Shown: piece by piece, positions 11,284 through 22,926 of the stretch
How the letters are laid out: every line of letters begins with the position of its first letter
Position numbering within the stretch: the stretch's first letter is position 1
Source of the DNA: Altica lythri
Taxonomy: Eukaryota > Arthropoda > Insecta > Coleoptera > Chrysomelidae
Reading direction: 5' to 3'
Assembly: GCA_964028335.1 (NCBI GenBank)
Contig: OZ034808.1
Span: 51,800,088 to 51,864,087, forward strand
DNA: 64,000 nt
Notes under the pieces: model-generated
Database searches by the model: none
The model's input: the letters and a program-made list of their open reading frames with translations, nothing else
What the model was told of the DNA's origin: nothing
Program-made: the position numbers and the translations under genes

Positions 11284-14200
11284 CAATAGTTGACAGCTTT
11301 AAAAAAGTAAACAAAAGTTGACAGCTTTAAAAAAAAGTTAACAAAAGTTGACAGCTTCAAAAACAGTTAACAAAAGTTGCCAGCTTTAAAAAAAAGTTAA
11401 CAAAAGTTGACAGCTTCAAAAAAGTTAACAAATGTTGACAGCTTCAAAAAAATTAACAAAACTTCAAAAGAAGATAACAAAAGTTGATAGCTTCAAAAAA
11501 GTTAACAAAACTTCAAAAGAAGTTAACAAAAGTTGACAGCTTTAAAACAGTTAACAAAAATTGACAGCTTTAATTAAAGTTAACAAAATTTGACAGCTTC
11601 AATAAAAGTTAACAAAAGTTGACAGTTTCAAAAGAAGTTAACAAAAGTTGACAGCTTCAAAAAAAGTTAACAAAAGTGGACAGCTTTAATAAAAGTTAAC
11701 AAAAGCTGACAGCTTCAAAAAAAGTTAACAAAAGTTGACAGCTTCAAAAAAAGTTAACATTCAAAAAAGTTAACAAGAGTTGACAGCTTCAAAAAAAGTT
11801 AACAAAAGCTAACAGCTTCAAAACCAGTTAACAAAAGTTGACAGCCTCAAAAAAAGTTAACAAAAGTTGACAGCTTCAATAAAAGTTAACAAAAGTTGAC
11901 AGTTTCAAAAAAGTAGACAAAACTTCAAAAGAAGTTAACAAAAGTTAACCAAAGTTGACAGCTTTAAAAAAGTTAACAAAAGTTGACAGCTTCAAAAAAG
12001 TTAACAAATGTTGACAGCTTCAAAAAAATTAACAAAACTTCAAAAGAAGATAACAAAAGTTGATAGCTCCAAAAAAGTTAACAAAACTTCAAAAGAAGTT
12101 AACAAAAGTTGACAGCTTCAAAATAGTTAACAAAAATTGACAGCTTCAATAAAAGTTAACAAAAGTTGACAGTTTCAAAAGAAGTTAACATAAGTTGACA
12201 GCTTCAAAAAAAGTTAACAAAAGTGGACAGCTTTAATAAAAGTTAACAAAAGTTGACAGCTTCAAAAAAAGTTAACAAAAGTTGACAGTTTCAAAAAAAG
12301 TTAACAAAAGTTGACAGCTTCAAAAAAGTTAACAAAAGATGACAGCTTCAAAAAAAGTTAACAAAAGTTGACAGCTTCAAAAAAAGTTAACAAAAGTTGA
12401 CAGCTTCAATAAAATTTAACAAAAGTTGACAGCTTTAAAAAAGTTAACAAAAGTTGACAGTTTTAAAAAAGTTAACAAAACTTGACAGCTTCCACAAAAG
12501 TTGACAGTTTCAAAAAAGTAGACAAAACTTCAAAATAAGTTAACAAAAGTTAACAAAAGTTGACAGCTTTAAAAAAAGTTAACAAAAGCTGACAGCTTTA
12601 AAAAAAGTTAACAAATGTTGACAGCTTCAAAAAAAGTTAACAAAAGTTGACAGCTTCAATAAACGTTAACAAAAGTTGATAGCTTCAAAAAAAGTTAACA
12701 AAAGTTTACAGCTTTAAAAAAGTTAACAAAAGTTGACAGCTTTAAAAAAGTAAACAAAAGTTGACAGCTTTAAAAAAAAGTTAACAAAAGTTGACAGCTA
12801 CAAAAACAGTTAACAAATGTTGACAGCTTTAAAAAAGTTAACAAAAGTTGACAGCTTCAAAAAAGTTAACAAATGTTGACAGCTTCCAAAAAAGTTAGCA
12901 AAAGTTGACAGCTTCAAAAAAGTTGACAAAAGTTGACAGCTTTAAAATAGTTAACAAAACTTCAAAAGAAGTTAACAAAAGTTGAGAGCTTTAAAAAAAC
13001 TAACAAAACTTCAAAAGAATTTAACAAAAGTTGATAGCTTTAAAAAAATTAACAAAACTTCAAAAGAAGTTAACAAATGTTGACAGTTTCAAAAAAGAAG
13101 ACAAAACATTAAAAGAAGTTAACAAAAGTTGACAGCTTCAAAAAAGTTAACAAAACTTTAAAAGAAGTTAACAAAAGTTAACAAAAGTTGACAGCTTTAA
13201 AAAAGTTAACAAAAGTTAACAGCTTTAAAAAAGTTAACAAAAGTTGACAGCTTCAAAAAAAGTTAGCAAAAGTTGACAGCTTCAAAAAAGTTGACAAAAG
13301 TTTACAGCTTTAAAATAGTTAACAAAACTTCAACAGAAGTTAAAAAAAGTTGACAGCTTCAAAAAAATTAACAAAACTTCAAAAGAATTTAACAAAAGTT
13401 GATAGCTTCAAAAAAATTAACATAGCTTTAAAAGAAGTTAAGAAAAGTTGACAGCTTCAAAAAAGTTAACAAAAATTGAGAGCTTCAATAAAAGTTAACA
13501 AAAGTTGACAGTTTCAAAAAAGTAGACAAAACTTCAAAAGAAGTTAACAAAGGTTGACAGCTTCAAAAAAGTTAACAAAACTTCAAAAGAAGTTAACAAA
13601 AGTTAACAAAAGTTGACAGCTTTAAAAAAGTTAACAATAGTTGACAGCTTTAAAAAAGTAAACAAAAGTTGACAGCTTTAAAAAAAAGTTAACAAAAGTT
13701 GACAGCTTCAAAAACAGTTAACAAAAGTTGCCAGCTTTAAAAAAAAGTTAACAAAAGTTGACAGCTTCAAAAAAGTTAACAAATGTTGACAGCTTCAAAA
13801 AAATTAACAAAACTTCAAAAGAAGATAACAAAAGTTGATAGCTTCAAAAAAGTTAACAAAACTTTAAAAGAAGTTAACAAAAGTTGACAGCTTTAAAAAA
13901 AGTTAACAAAAGTCGACAGCTTTAAAAAAGAGTTAACAAAAGTTGACAGCTTCACAAACAGTTAACAAATGTTGACAGCTTTAAAAAAAGTTAACAAAAG
14001 TTGACAGCTTCAAAAAAGTTAACAAATGTTGACAGCTTTAAAAAAATTAACAAAACTTCAAAAGAATTTAACAAAAGTTGATAGCTTTAAAAAAATTAAC
14101 AAAACTTCAAAAGAAGTTAACAAAAGTTGACAGTTTCAAAAAAGAAGACAAAACATTAAAAGAAGTTAACAAAAGTTGACAGCTTCAAAAAAGTTAACAA

Positions 14201-14880
14201 AACTTTAAAAGAAGTTAACAAAAGTTAACAAAAGTTGACAGCTTTAAAAAAGTTAACAAAAGTTGACAGCTTTAAAAAAGTTAACAAAAGTTGACAGCTT
14301 CAAAAAAAGTTAGCAAAAGTTGACAGCTTCAAAAAAGTTGACAAAAGTTTACAGCTTTAAAATAGTTAACAAAACTTCAACAGAAGTTAAAAAAAGTTGA
14401 CAGCTTTAAAAAAATTAACAAAACTTCAAAAGAATTTAACAAAAGTTGATAGCTTCAAAAAAATTAACACAGCTTTAAAAGAAGTTAAGAAAAGTTGACA
14501 GCTTCAAAAAAGTTAACAAAAATTGAGAGCTTCAATAAAAGTTAACAAAAGTTGACAGTTTCAAAAAAGTAGACAAAACTTCAAAAGAAGTTAACAAAGG
14601 TTGACAGCTTCAAAAAAGTTAACAAAACTTCAAAAGAAGTTAACAAAAGTTAACAAAAGTTGACAGCTTTAAAAAAGTTAACAATAGTTGACAGCTTTAA
14701 AAAAGTAAACAAAAGTTGACAGCTTTAAAAAAAAGTTAACAAAAGTTGACAGCTTCAAAAACAGTTAACAAAAGTTGCCAGCTTTAAAAAAAAGTTAACA
14801 AAAGTTGACAGCTTCAAAAAAGTTAACAAATGTTGACAGCTTCAAAAAAATTAACAAAACTTCAAAAGAAGATAACAAAA
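11284..14880 (+). repeat. HOR-2 copy 2, truncated (period 4,444 bp)
   Basis: Landmarks match copy 1 at exactly +4,444: W 11758 (from 7314), Z 12489 (from 8045), CAATAG 13635 and 14682 (from 9191 and 10238), GTCGAC 13912 (from 9468). A shared oddity is the AAAAAAGAGTTAAC monomer near 9,485 and 13,928. Copy 2 differs at a few points, for example ACACAGC near 14,468 against ACATAGC near 10,024. The third sub-block begins at 14682 but leaves the copy-1 sequence after about 200 bp, near 14,880, where a different continuation starts. Confidence 0.9.
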
Positions 14881-16865
14881 GTTGACAGCTTCAAAAAAAG
14901 TTAACAAAAGTGGACAGCTTTAATAAAAATTAACAAAAGCTGACAGCTTCAAAAAAAGTTAACAAAAGTTGACAGCTTCAAAAAAATTAACATTCAAAAA
15001 ATTAACAAGAGTTGACAGCTTCAAAAAAAGTTAACAAAAGCTAACAGCTTCAAAACCAGTTAACAAAAGTTGACAGCCTCAAAAAAAGTTAACAAAAGTT
15101 GACAGCTTCAATAAAAGTTAACAAAAGTTGACAGTTTCAAAAAAGTAGACAAAACTTCAAAAGAAGTTAACAAAAATTAACCAAAGTTGACAGCTTTAAA
15201 AAAGTTAACAAAAGTTGACAGCTTCAAAAAAGTTAACAAATGTTGACAGCTTCAAAAAAATTAACAAAACTTCAAAAGAAGATAACAAAAGTTGATAGCT
15301 CCAAAAAAGTTAACAAAACTTCAAAAGAAGTTAACAAAAGTTGACAGCTTCAAAATAGTTAACAAAAATTGACAGCTTCAATAAAAGTTAACAAAAGTTG
15401 ACAGTTTCAAAAGAAGTTAACAAAAGTTGACAGCTTCAAAAAAAGTTAACAAAAGTGGACAGCTTTAATAAAAGTTAACAAAAGTTGACAGCTTCAAAAA
15501 AAGTTAACAAAAGTTGACAGCTTCAAAAAAAGTTAACAAAAGTTGACAGCTTCAAAAAAGTTAACAAAAGATGACAGCTTCAAAAAAAGTTAACAAAAGT
15601 TGACAGCTTCAAAAAAAGTTAACAAAAGTTGACAGCTTCAATAAAATTTAACAAAAGTTGACAGCTTTAAAAAAGTTAACAAAAGTTGACAGTTTTAAAA
15701 AAAGTTAACAAAACTTGACAGCTTCCACAAAAGTTGACAGTTTCAAAAAAGTAGACAAAACTTCAAAATAAGTTAACAAAAGTTAACAAAAGTTGACAGC
15801 TTTAAAAAAAGTTAACAAAAGCTGACAGCTTTAAAAAAAGTTAACAAATGTTGACAGCTTAAAAAACTTAACAAAAGTTGACAGCTTCAATAAACGTTAA
15901 CAAAAGTTGATAGCTTCAAAAAAAGTTAACAAAAGTTGACAGCTTTAAAAAAGTTAACAAAAGTTGACAGCTTTAAAAAAGTAAACAAAAGTTGACAGCT
16001 TTAAAAAAAAGTTAACAAAAGTTGACAGCTTCAAAAACAGTTAACAAATGTTGACAGCTTTAAAAAAGTTAACAAAAGTTGACAGCTTCAAAAAAGTTAA
16101 TAAATGTTGACAGCTTCCAAAAAAGTTAGCAAAAGTTGACAGCTTCAAAAAAGTTGACAAAAGTTGACAGCTTTAAAATAGTTAACAAAACTTCAAAAGA
16201 AGTTAACAAAAGTTGAGAGCTTTAAAAAAATTAACAAAACTTCAAAAGAATTTAACAAAAGTTGATAGCTTTAAAAAAATTAACAAAACTTCACAAGAAG
16301 TTAACAAAAGTTGACAGTTTCAAAAAAGAAGACAAAACATTAAAAGAAGTTAACAAAAGTTGACAGCTTCAAAAAAATTAACAAAACTTTAAAAGAAGTT
16401 AACAAAAGTTAACAAAAGTTGACAGCTTTAAAAAAGTTAACAAAAGTTGACAGCTTTAAAAAAGTTAACAAAAGTTGACAGCTTCAAAAAAAGTTAGCAA
16501 AAGTTGACAGCTTCAAAAAAGTTGACAAAAGTTTACAGCTTTAAAATAGTTAACAAAACTTCAACAGAAGTTAAAAAAAGTTGACAGCTTCAAAAAAATT
16601 AACAAAACTTCAAAAGAATTTAACAAAAGTTGGTAGCTTCAAAAAAATTAACATAGCTTTAAAAGAAGTTAAGAAAAGTTGACAGCTTCAAAAAAGTTAA
16701 CAAAAATTGAGAGCTTCAATAAAAGTTAACAAAAGTTGACAGTTTCAAAAAAGTAGACAAAACTTCAAAAGAAGTTAACAAAGGTTGACAGCTTCAAAAA
16801 AGTTAACAAAACTTCAAAAGAAGTTAACAAAAGTTAACAAAAGTTGACAGCTTTAAAAAAGTTAA
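14682..16865 (+). repeat. Recombinant long block (2,184 bp) with a 165-bp internal loss
   Basis: The first 200 bp fit any CAATAG block. Near 14,880 the sequence jumps to a GTTGACAGC then TGGACAGC run that in the 11284 copy lies about 165 bp further on. From there landmarks W (14991) and Z (15722) follow as in the 2,351-bp block, but Z is at +1040 instead of +1205 from the marker. The jump joins two monomers in register, as unequal exchange or replication slippage would. Private changes include AAATTAAC in place of AGTTAAC around 14,925-15,005 and AAAACTTAAC near 15,868. Confidence 0.88.
15503..15531 (+). repeat. Reference monomer, 29-bp form (A7)
   Basis: This is a clean example of the standard unit, running from one GTTAAC to the next: GTTAAC, A4, GTTGACAG, CTTC, A7. 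The following unit at 15532-15559 is the 28-bp form with A6. The first 10 bp (GTTAAC plus A4) and the next stretch beginning GTTGAC look like two diverged copies of a 10-bp submonomer, GTTRAC plus A-rich sequence, so the unit may itself have arisen by duplication (inference). GTTAAC is an HpaI site and both GTTAAC and GTTGAC fit HincII (GTYRAC), so most units carry two HincII sites. AGCT (AluI) is also present in most units, and the CTTT form makes TTTAAA (DraI). Confidence 0.95.
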
Positions 16866-17780
16866 CAATAGTTGACAGCTTTAAAAAAGTAAACAAAAGT
16901 TGACAGCTTTAAAAAAAAGTTAACAAAAGTTGACAGCTTCAAAAACAGTTAACAAAAGTTGCCAGCTTTAAAAAAAAGTTAACAAAAGTTGACAGCTTCA
17001 AAAAAGTTAACAAATGTTGACAGCTTCAAAAAAATTAACAAAACTTCAAAAGAAGATAACAAAAGTTGATAGCTTCAAAAAAGTTAACAAAACTTTAAAA
17101 GAAGTTAACAAAAGTTGACAGCTTTAAAAAAAGTTAACAAAAGTCGACAGCTTTAAAAAAAAGTTAACAAAAGTTGACAGCTTCACAAACAGTTAACAAA
17201 TGTTGACAGCTTTAAAAAAAGTTAACAAAAGTTGACAGCTTCAAAAAAGTTAACAAATGTTGACAGCTTTAAAAAAATTAACAAAACTTCAAAAGAATTT
17301 AACAAAAGTTGATAGCTTTAAAAAAATTAACAAAACTTCAAAAGAAGTTAACAAAAGTTGACAGTTTCAAAAAAGAAGACAAAGCATTAAAAGAAGTTAA
17401 CAAAAGTTGACAGCTTCAAAAAAGTTAACAAAACTTTAAAAGAAGTTAACAAAAGTTAACAAAAGTTGACAGCTTTAAAAAAGTTAACAAAAGTTGACAG
17501 CTTTAAAAAAGTTAACAAAAGTTGACAGCTTCAAAAAAAGTTAGCAAAAGTTGACAGCTTCAAAAAAGTTGACAAAAGTTTACAGCTTTAAAATAGTTAA
17601 CAAAACTTCAACAGAAGTTAAAAAAAGTTGACAGCTTCAAAAAAATTAACAAAACTTCAAAAGAATTTAACAAAAGTTGATAGCTTTAAAAAAATTAACA
17701 AAACTTCAAAAGAAGTTAACAAAAGTTGACAGTTTCAAAAAAGAAGACAAAACATTAAAAGAAGTTAACAAAAGTTGACA
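16866..17780 (+). repeat. 1,047-type block, rearranged at its end
   Basis: This starts at a CAATAG marker with GTCGAC at +277 (17143), as in the 1,047-bp block. Instead of running to the next marker, near 17,680 it returns to the GTTGATAGC/AAGAAGACAAAACATT section already passed about 360 bp earlier (near 17,380, there AAAGCATT). At about 17,780 it joins a GCTTCAAAAAAATTAAC monomer followed by GATAAC, the start of the duplicated region to the right. There is no further CAATAG until 21269. Confidence 0.8.
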
Positions 17781-18700
17781 GCTTCAAAAAAATTAACAAA
17801 ACTTCAAAAGAAGATAACAAAAGTTGATAGCTTCAAAAAAGTTAACAAAACTTCAAAAGAAGTTAACAAAAGTTGACAGCTTTAAAACAGTTAACAAAAA
17901 TTGACAGCTTTAATTAAAGTTAACAAAATTTGACAGCTTCAATAAAAGTTAACAAAAGTTGACAGTTTCAAAAGAAGTTAACAAAAGTTGACAGCTTCAA
18001 AAAAAGTTAACAAAAGTGGACAGCTTTAATAAAAGTTAACAAAAGCTGACAGCTTCAAAAAAAGTTAACAAAAGTTGACAGCTTCAAAAAAAGTTAACAT
18101 TCAAAAAAGTTAACAAGAGTTGACAGCTTCAAAAAAAGTTAACAAAAGCTAACAGCTTCAAAACCAGTTAACAAAAGTTGACAGCCTCAAAAAAAGTTAA
18201 CAAAAGTTGACAGCTTCAATAAAAGTTAACAAATGTTGACAGCTTCAAAAAAATTAACAAAACTTCAAAAGAAGATAACAAAAGTTGATAGCTTCAAAAA
18301 AGTTAACAAAACTTCAAAAGAAGTTAACAAAAGTTGACAGCTTTAAAACAGTTAACAAAAATTGACAGCTTTAATTAAAGTTAACAAAATTTGACAGCTT
18401 CAATAAAAGTTAACAAAAGTTGACAGTTTCAAAAGAAGTTAACAAAAGTTGACAGCTTCAAAAAAAGTTAACAAAAGTGGACAGCTTTAATAAAAGTTAA
18501 CAAAAGCTGACAGCTTCAAAAAAAGTTAACAAAAGTTGACAGCTTCAAAAAAAGTTAACATTCAAAAAAGTTAACAAGAGTTGACAGCTTCAAAAAAAGT
18601 TAACAAAAGCTAACAGCTTTAAAACCAGTTAACAAAAGTTGACAGCCTCAAAAAAAGTTAACAAAAGTTGACAGCTTCAAAAAAGTTAACAAATGTTGAC
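17780..18700 (+). repeat. 461-bp local tandem duplication (two copies)
   Basis: Two adjacent copies are offset by 461 bp: GATAAC at 17813 and 18274, landmark W at 18098 and 18559. Each contains AAACAGTTAAC, TTAATTAAAG, TGGACAGC, GCTGACAGC, W and AAACCAGTTAAC monomers in order. The second has CTTTAAAACCAG in place of CTTCAAAACCAG (near 18,617). A third GATAAC at 18734, 460 bp on, begins another partial copy that soon diverges at a GCTCC monomer. This is a much shorter period than the surrounding HORs. Confidence 0.88.
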
Positions 18701-20220
18701 AGCTTCAAAAAAATTAACAAAACTTCAAAAGAAGATAACAAAAGTTGATAGCTCCAAAAAAGTTAACAAAACTTCAAAAGAAGTTAACAAAAGTTGACAG
18801 CTTCAAAATAGTTAACAAAAATTGACAGCTTCAATAAAAGTTAACAAAAGTTGACAGTTTCAAAAGAAGTTAACAAAAGTTGACAGCTTCAAAAAAAGTT
18901 AACAAAAGTGGACAGCTTTAATAAAAGTTAACAAAAGTTGACAGCTTCAAAAAAAGTTAACAAAAGTTGACAGCTTCAAAAAAAGTTAACAAAAGTTGAC
19001 AGCTTCAAAAAAGTTAACAAAAGATGACAGCTTCAAAAAAAGTTAACAAAAGTTGATAGCTTCAAAAAAAGTTAACAAAAGTTTACAGCTTTAAAAAAGT
19101 TAACAAAAGTTGACAGCTTCAAAAAAGTTAACAAAAGATGACAGCTTCAATAAAAGTTAACAAAAGTTGACAGTTTCAAAAGAAGTTAACAAAAGTTGAC
19201 AGCTTCAAAAAAAGTTAACAAAAGTGGACAGCTTTAATAAAAGTTAACAAAAGTTGACAGCTTCAAAAAAAGTTAACAAAAGTTGACAGCTTCAAAAAAA
19301 GTTAACAAAAGTTGACAGCTTCAAAAAAGTTAACAAAAGATGACAGCTTCAAAAAAAGTTAACAAAAGTTGATAGCTTCAAAAAAAGTTAACAAAAGTTT
19401 ACAGCTTTAAAAAAGTTAACAAAAGTTGATAGCTTCAAAAAAGTTAACAAAACTTCAAAAGAAGTTAACAAAAGTTGACAGCTTTAAAACAGTTAACAAA
19501 AATTGACAGCTTTAATTAAAGTTAACAAAATTTGACAGCTTCAATAAAAGTTAACAAAAGTTGACAGTTTCAAAAGAAGTTAACAAAAGTTGACAGCTTC
19601 AAAAAAAGTTAACAAAAGTGGACAGCTTTAATAAAAGTTAACAAAAGCTGACAGCTTCAAAAAAAGTTAACAAAAGTTGACAGCTTCAAAAAAAGTTAAC
19701 ATTCAAAAAAGTTAACAAGAGTTGACAGCTTCAAAAAAAGTTAACAAAAGCTAACAGCTTTAAAACCAGTTAACAAAAGTTGACAGCCTCAAAAAAAGTT
19801 AACAAAAGTTGACAGCTTCAAAAAAGTTAACAAATGTTGACAGCTTCAAAAAAATTAACAAAACTTCAAAAGAAGATAACAAAAGTTGATAGCTCCAAAA
19901 AAGTTAACAAAACTTCAAAAGAAGTTAACAAAAGTTGACAGCTTCAAAATAGTTAACAAAAATTGACAGCTTCAATAAAAGTTAACAAAAGTTGACAGTT
20001 TCAAAAGAAGTTAACAAAAGTTGACAGCTTCAAAAAAAGTTAACAAAAGTGGACAGCTTTAATAAAAGTTAACAAAAGTTGACAGCTTCAAAAAAAGTTA
20101 ACAAAAGTTGACAGCTTCAAAAAAAGTTAACAAAAGTTGACAGCTTCAAAAAAGTTAACAAAAGATGACAGCTTCAAAAAAAGTTAACAAAAGTTGATAG
20201 CTTCAAAAAAAGTTAACAAA
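18280..20220 (+). repeat. Nested 1,141-bp and 316-bp duplications
   Basis: A 1,141-bp offset links W 18559 with 19700 and GATAAC 18734 with 19875, and the private CTTTAAAACCAG variant near 18,617 reappears near 19,755. Between them a 316-bp duplication repeats the TGGACAGC-to-GTTTACAGC section (TGGAC at 18909 and 19225), ending near 19,430. Together with the 461-bp pair, at least three duplications of different length are stacked in about 2.4 kb. The 1,141-bp match stops near 20,220, where GTTTACAGC (19,080) is replaced by a standard GTTGACAGC monomer. Confidence 0.86.
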
Positions 20221-21268
20221 AGTTGACAGCTTCAAAAACAGTTAACAAATGTTGACAGCTTCAAAAAAAGTTAACAAAAGTTGACAGCTTCAATAAACGT
20301 TAACAAAAGTTGATAGCTTCAAAAAAAGTTAACAAAAGTTGACAGCTTTAAAAAAGTTAACAAAAGTTGACAGCTTTAAAAAAGTAAACAAAAGTTGACA
20401 GCTTTAAAAAAAAGTTAACAAAAGTTGACAGCTTCAAAAACAGTTAACACATGTTGACAGCTTTAAAAAAGTTAACAAAAGTTGACAGCTTCAAAAAAGT
20501 TAACAAATGTTGACAGCTTCCAAAAAAGTTAGCAAAAGTTGACAGCTTCAAAAAAGTTGACAAAAGTTGACAGCTTTAAAATAGTTAACAAAACTTCAAA
20601 AGAAGTTAACAAAAGTTGAGAGCTTTAAAAAAATTAACAAAACTTCAAAAGAATTTAACAAAAGTTGATAGCTTTAAAAAAATTAACAAAACTTCAAAAG
20701 AAGTTAACAAAAGTTGACAGTTTCAAAAAAGAAGACAAAACATTAAAAGAAGTTAACAAAAGTTGACAGCTTCAAAAAAGTTAACAAAACTTTAAAAGAA
20801 GTTAACAAAAGTTAACAAAAGTTGACAGCTTTAAAAAAGTTAACAAAAGTTGACAGCTTTAAAAAAGTTAACAAAAGTTGACAGCTTCAAAAAAAGTTAG
20901 CAAAAGTTGACAGCTTCAAAAAAGTTGACAAAAGTTTACAGCCTTAAAATAGTTAACAAAACTTCAACAGAAGTTAAAAAAAGTTGACAGCTTCAAAAAA
21001 ATTAACAAAACTTCAAAAGAATTTAAAAAAAGTTGATAGCTTCAAAAAAATTAACATAGCTTTAAAAGAAGTTAAGAAAAGTTGACAGCTTCAAAAAAGT
21101 TAACAAAAATTGAGAGCTTCAATAAAAGTTAACAAAAGTTGACAGTTTCAAAAAAGTAGACAAAACTTCAAAAGAAGTTAACAAAGGTTGACAGCTTCAA
21201 AAAAGTTAACAAAACTTCAAAAGAAGTTAACAAAAGTTAACAAAAGTTGACAGCTTTAAAAAAGTTAA
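20220..21268 (+). repeat. Right-hand part of a long (2,351-type) block
   Basis: This repeats the second part of the long block seen at about 8,150-9,190 and 12,590-13,634: TAAACGTTAAC, GTTGATAGC, GTAAAC, AAACAGTTAAC, GCTTCC, AGTTAGC, GAGAGC, AAGAAGACAAAACATT and ACATAGC monomers, ending at the CAATAG at 21269. Landmark Z is missing because the upstream section was lost in the duplicated region. One private change is GTTTACAGCC near 20,935. Confidence 0.85.
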
Positions 21269-22315
21269 CAATAGTTGACAGCTTTAAAAAAGTAAACAAA
21301 AGTTGACAGCTTTAAAAAAAAGTTAACAAAAGTTGACAGCTTCAAAAACAGTTAACAAAAGTTGCCAGCTTTAAAAAAAAGTTAACAAAAGTTGACAGCT
21401 TCAAAAAAGTTAACAAATGTTGACAGCTTCAAAAAAATTAACAAAACTTCAAAAGAAGATAACAAAAGTTGATAGCTTCAAAAAAGTTAACAAAACTTTA
21501 AAAGAAGTTAACAAAAGTTGACAGCTTTAAAAAAATTTAACAAAAGTCGACAGCTTTAAAAAAAAGTTAACAAAAGTTGACAGCTTCACAAACAGTTAAC
21601 AAATGTTGACAGCTTTAAAAAAAGTTAACAAAAGTTGACAGCTTCAAAAAAGTTAACAAATGTTGACAGCTTTAAAAAAATTAACAAAACTTCAAAAGAA
21701 TTTAACAAAAGTTGATAGCTTTAAAAAAATTAACAAAACTTCAAAAGAAGTTAACAAAAGTTGACAGTTTCAAAAAAGAAGACAAAACATTAAAAGAAGT
21801 TAACAAAAGTTGACAGCTTCAAAAAAGTTAACAAAACTTTAAAAGAAGTTAACAAAAGTTAACAAAAGTTGACAGCTTTAAAAAAGTTAACAAAAGTTGA
21901 CAGCTTTAAAAAAGTTAACAAAAGTTGACAGCTTCAAAAAAAGTTAGCAAAAGTTGACAGCTTTAAAAAAGTTGACAAAAGTTTACAGCTTTAAAATAGT
22001 TAACAAAACTTCAACAGAAGTTAAAAAAAGTTGACAGCTTCAAAAAAATTAACAAAACTTCAAAAGAATTTAACAAAAGTTGATAGCTTCAAAAAAATTA
22101 ACATAGCTTTAAAAGAAGTTAAGAAAAGTTGACAGCTTCAAAGAAGTTAACAAAAATTGAGAGCTTCAATAAAAGTTAACAAAAGTTGACAGTTTCAAAA
22201 AAGTAGACAAAACTTCAAAAGAAGTTAACAAAGGTTGACAGCTTCAAAAAAGTTAACAAAACTTCAAAAGAAGTTAACAAAAGTTAACAAAAGTTGACAG
22301 CTTTAAAAAAGTTAA
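21269..22315 (+). repeat. 1,047-bp block (full)
   Basis: CAATAG at 21269 and 22316 delimit exactly 1,047 bp, with GTCGAC at 21546 (+277). It matches the blocks at 2374-3420, 9191-10237, 13635-14681 and 25171-26217 in length and variant order. Private changes include AAAATTTAAC near 21,535 and AAAGAAGTTAAC near 22,142. Confidence 0.9.
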
Positions 22316-22926
22316 CAATAGTTGACAGCTTTAAAAAAGTAAACAAAAGTTGACAGCTTTAAAAAAAAGTTAACAAAAGTTGACAGCTTCAAAAACAGTT
22401 AACAAAAGTTGCCAGTTTTAAAAAAAAGTTAACAAAAGTTGACAGCTTCAAAAAAGTTAACAAATGTTGACAGCTTCAAAAAAATTAACAAAACTTCAAA
22501 AGAAGATAACAAAAGTTGATAGCTTCAAAAAAGTTAACAAAACTTCAAAAGAAGTTAACAAAAGTTGACAGCTTTAAAACAGTTAACAAAAATTGACAGC
22601 TTTAAAATAGTTAACAAAACTTCAACAGAAGTTAAAAAAAGTTGACAGCTTCAAAAAAATTAACAAAACTTCAAAAGAATTTAACAAAAGTTGATAGCTT
22701 CAAAAAAATTAACATAGCTTTAAAAGAAGTTAAGAAAAGTTGACAGCTTCAAAAAAGTTAACAAAAATTGAGAGCTTCAATAAAAGTTAACAAAAGTTGA
22801 CAGTTTCAAAAAAGTAGACAAAACTTCAAAAGAAGTTAACAAAGGTTGACAGCTTCAAAAAAGTTAACAAAACTTCAAAAGAAGTTAACAAAAGCTAACA
22901 AAAGTTGACAGCTTTAAAAAAGTTAA
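22316..22926 (+). repeat. Truncated 1,047-type block (611 bp), clean internal junction
   Basis: The block starts normally but follows the route toward AAACAGTTAAC and AAAATTGACAGC monomers. Near 22,595-22,605 it switches to GCTTTAAAATAG, which normally follows GTTTACAGC late in the 1,047-bp block. It then runs through AACAGAAG, ACATAGC and GAGAGC to CAATAG at 22927. The head of a long block has thus been joined to the tail of a 1,047-bp block inside a GCTTTAA monomer, with no foreign bases at the junction. Confidence 0.87.
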
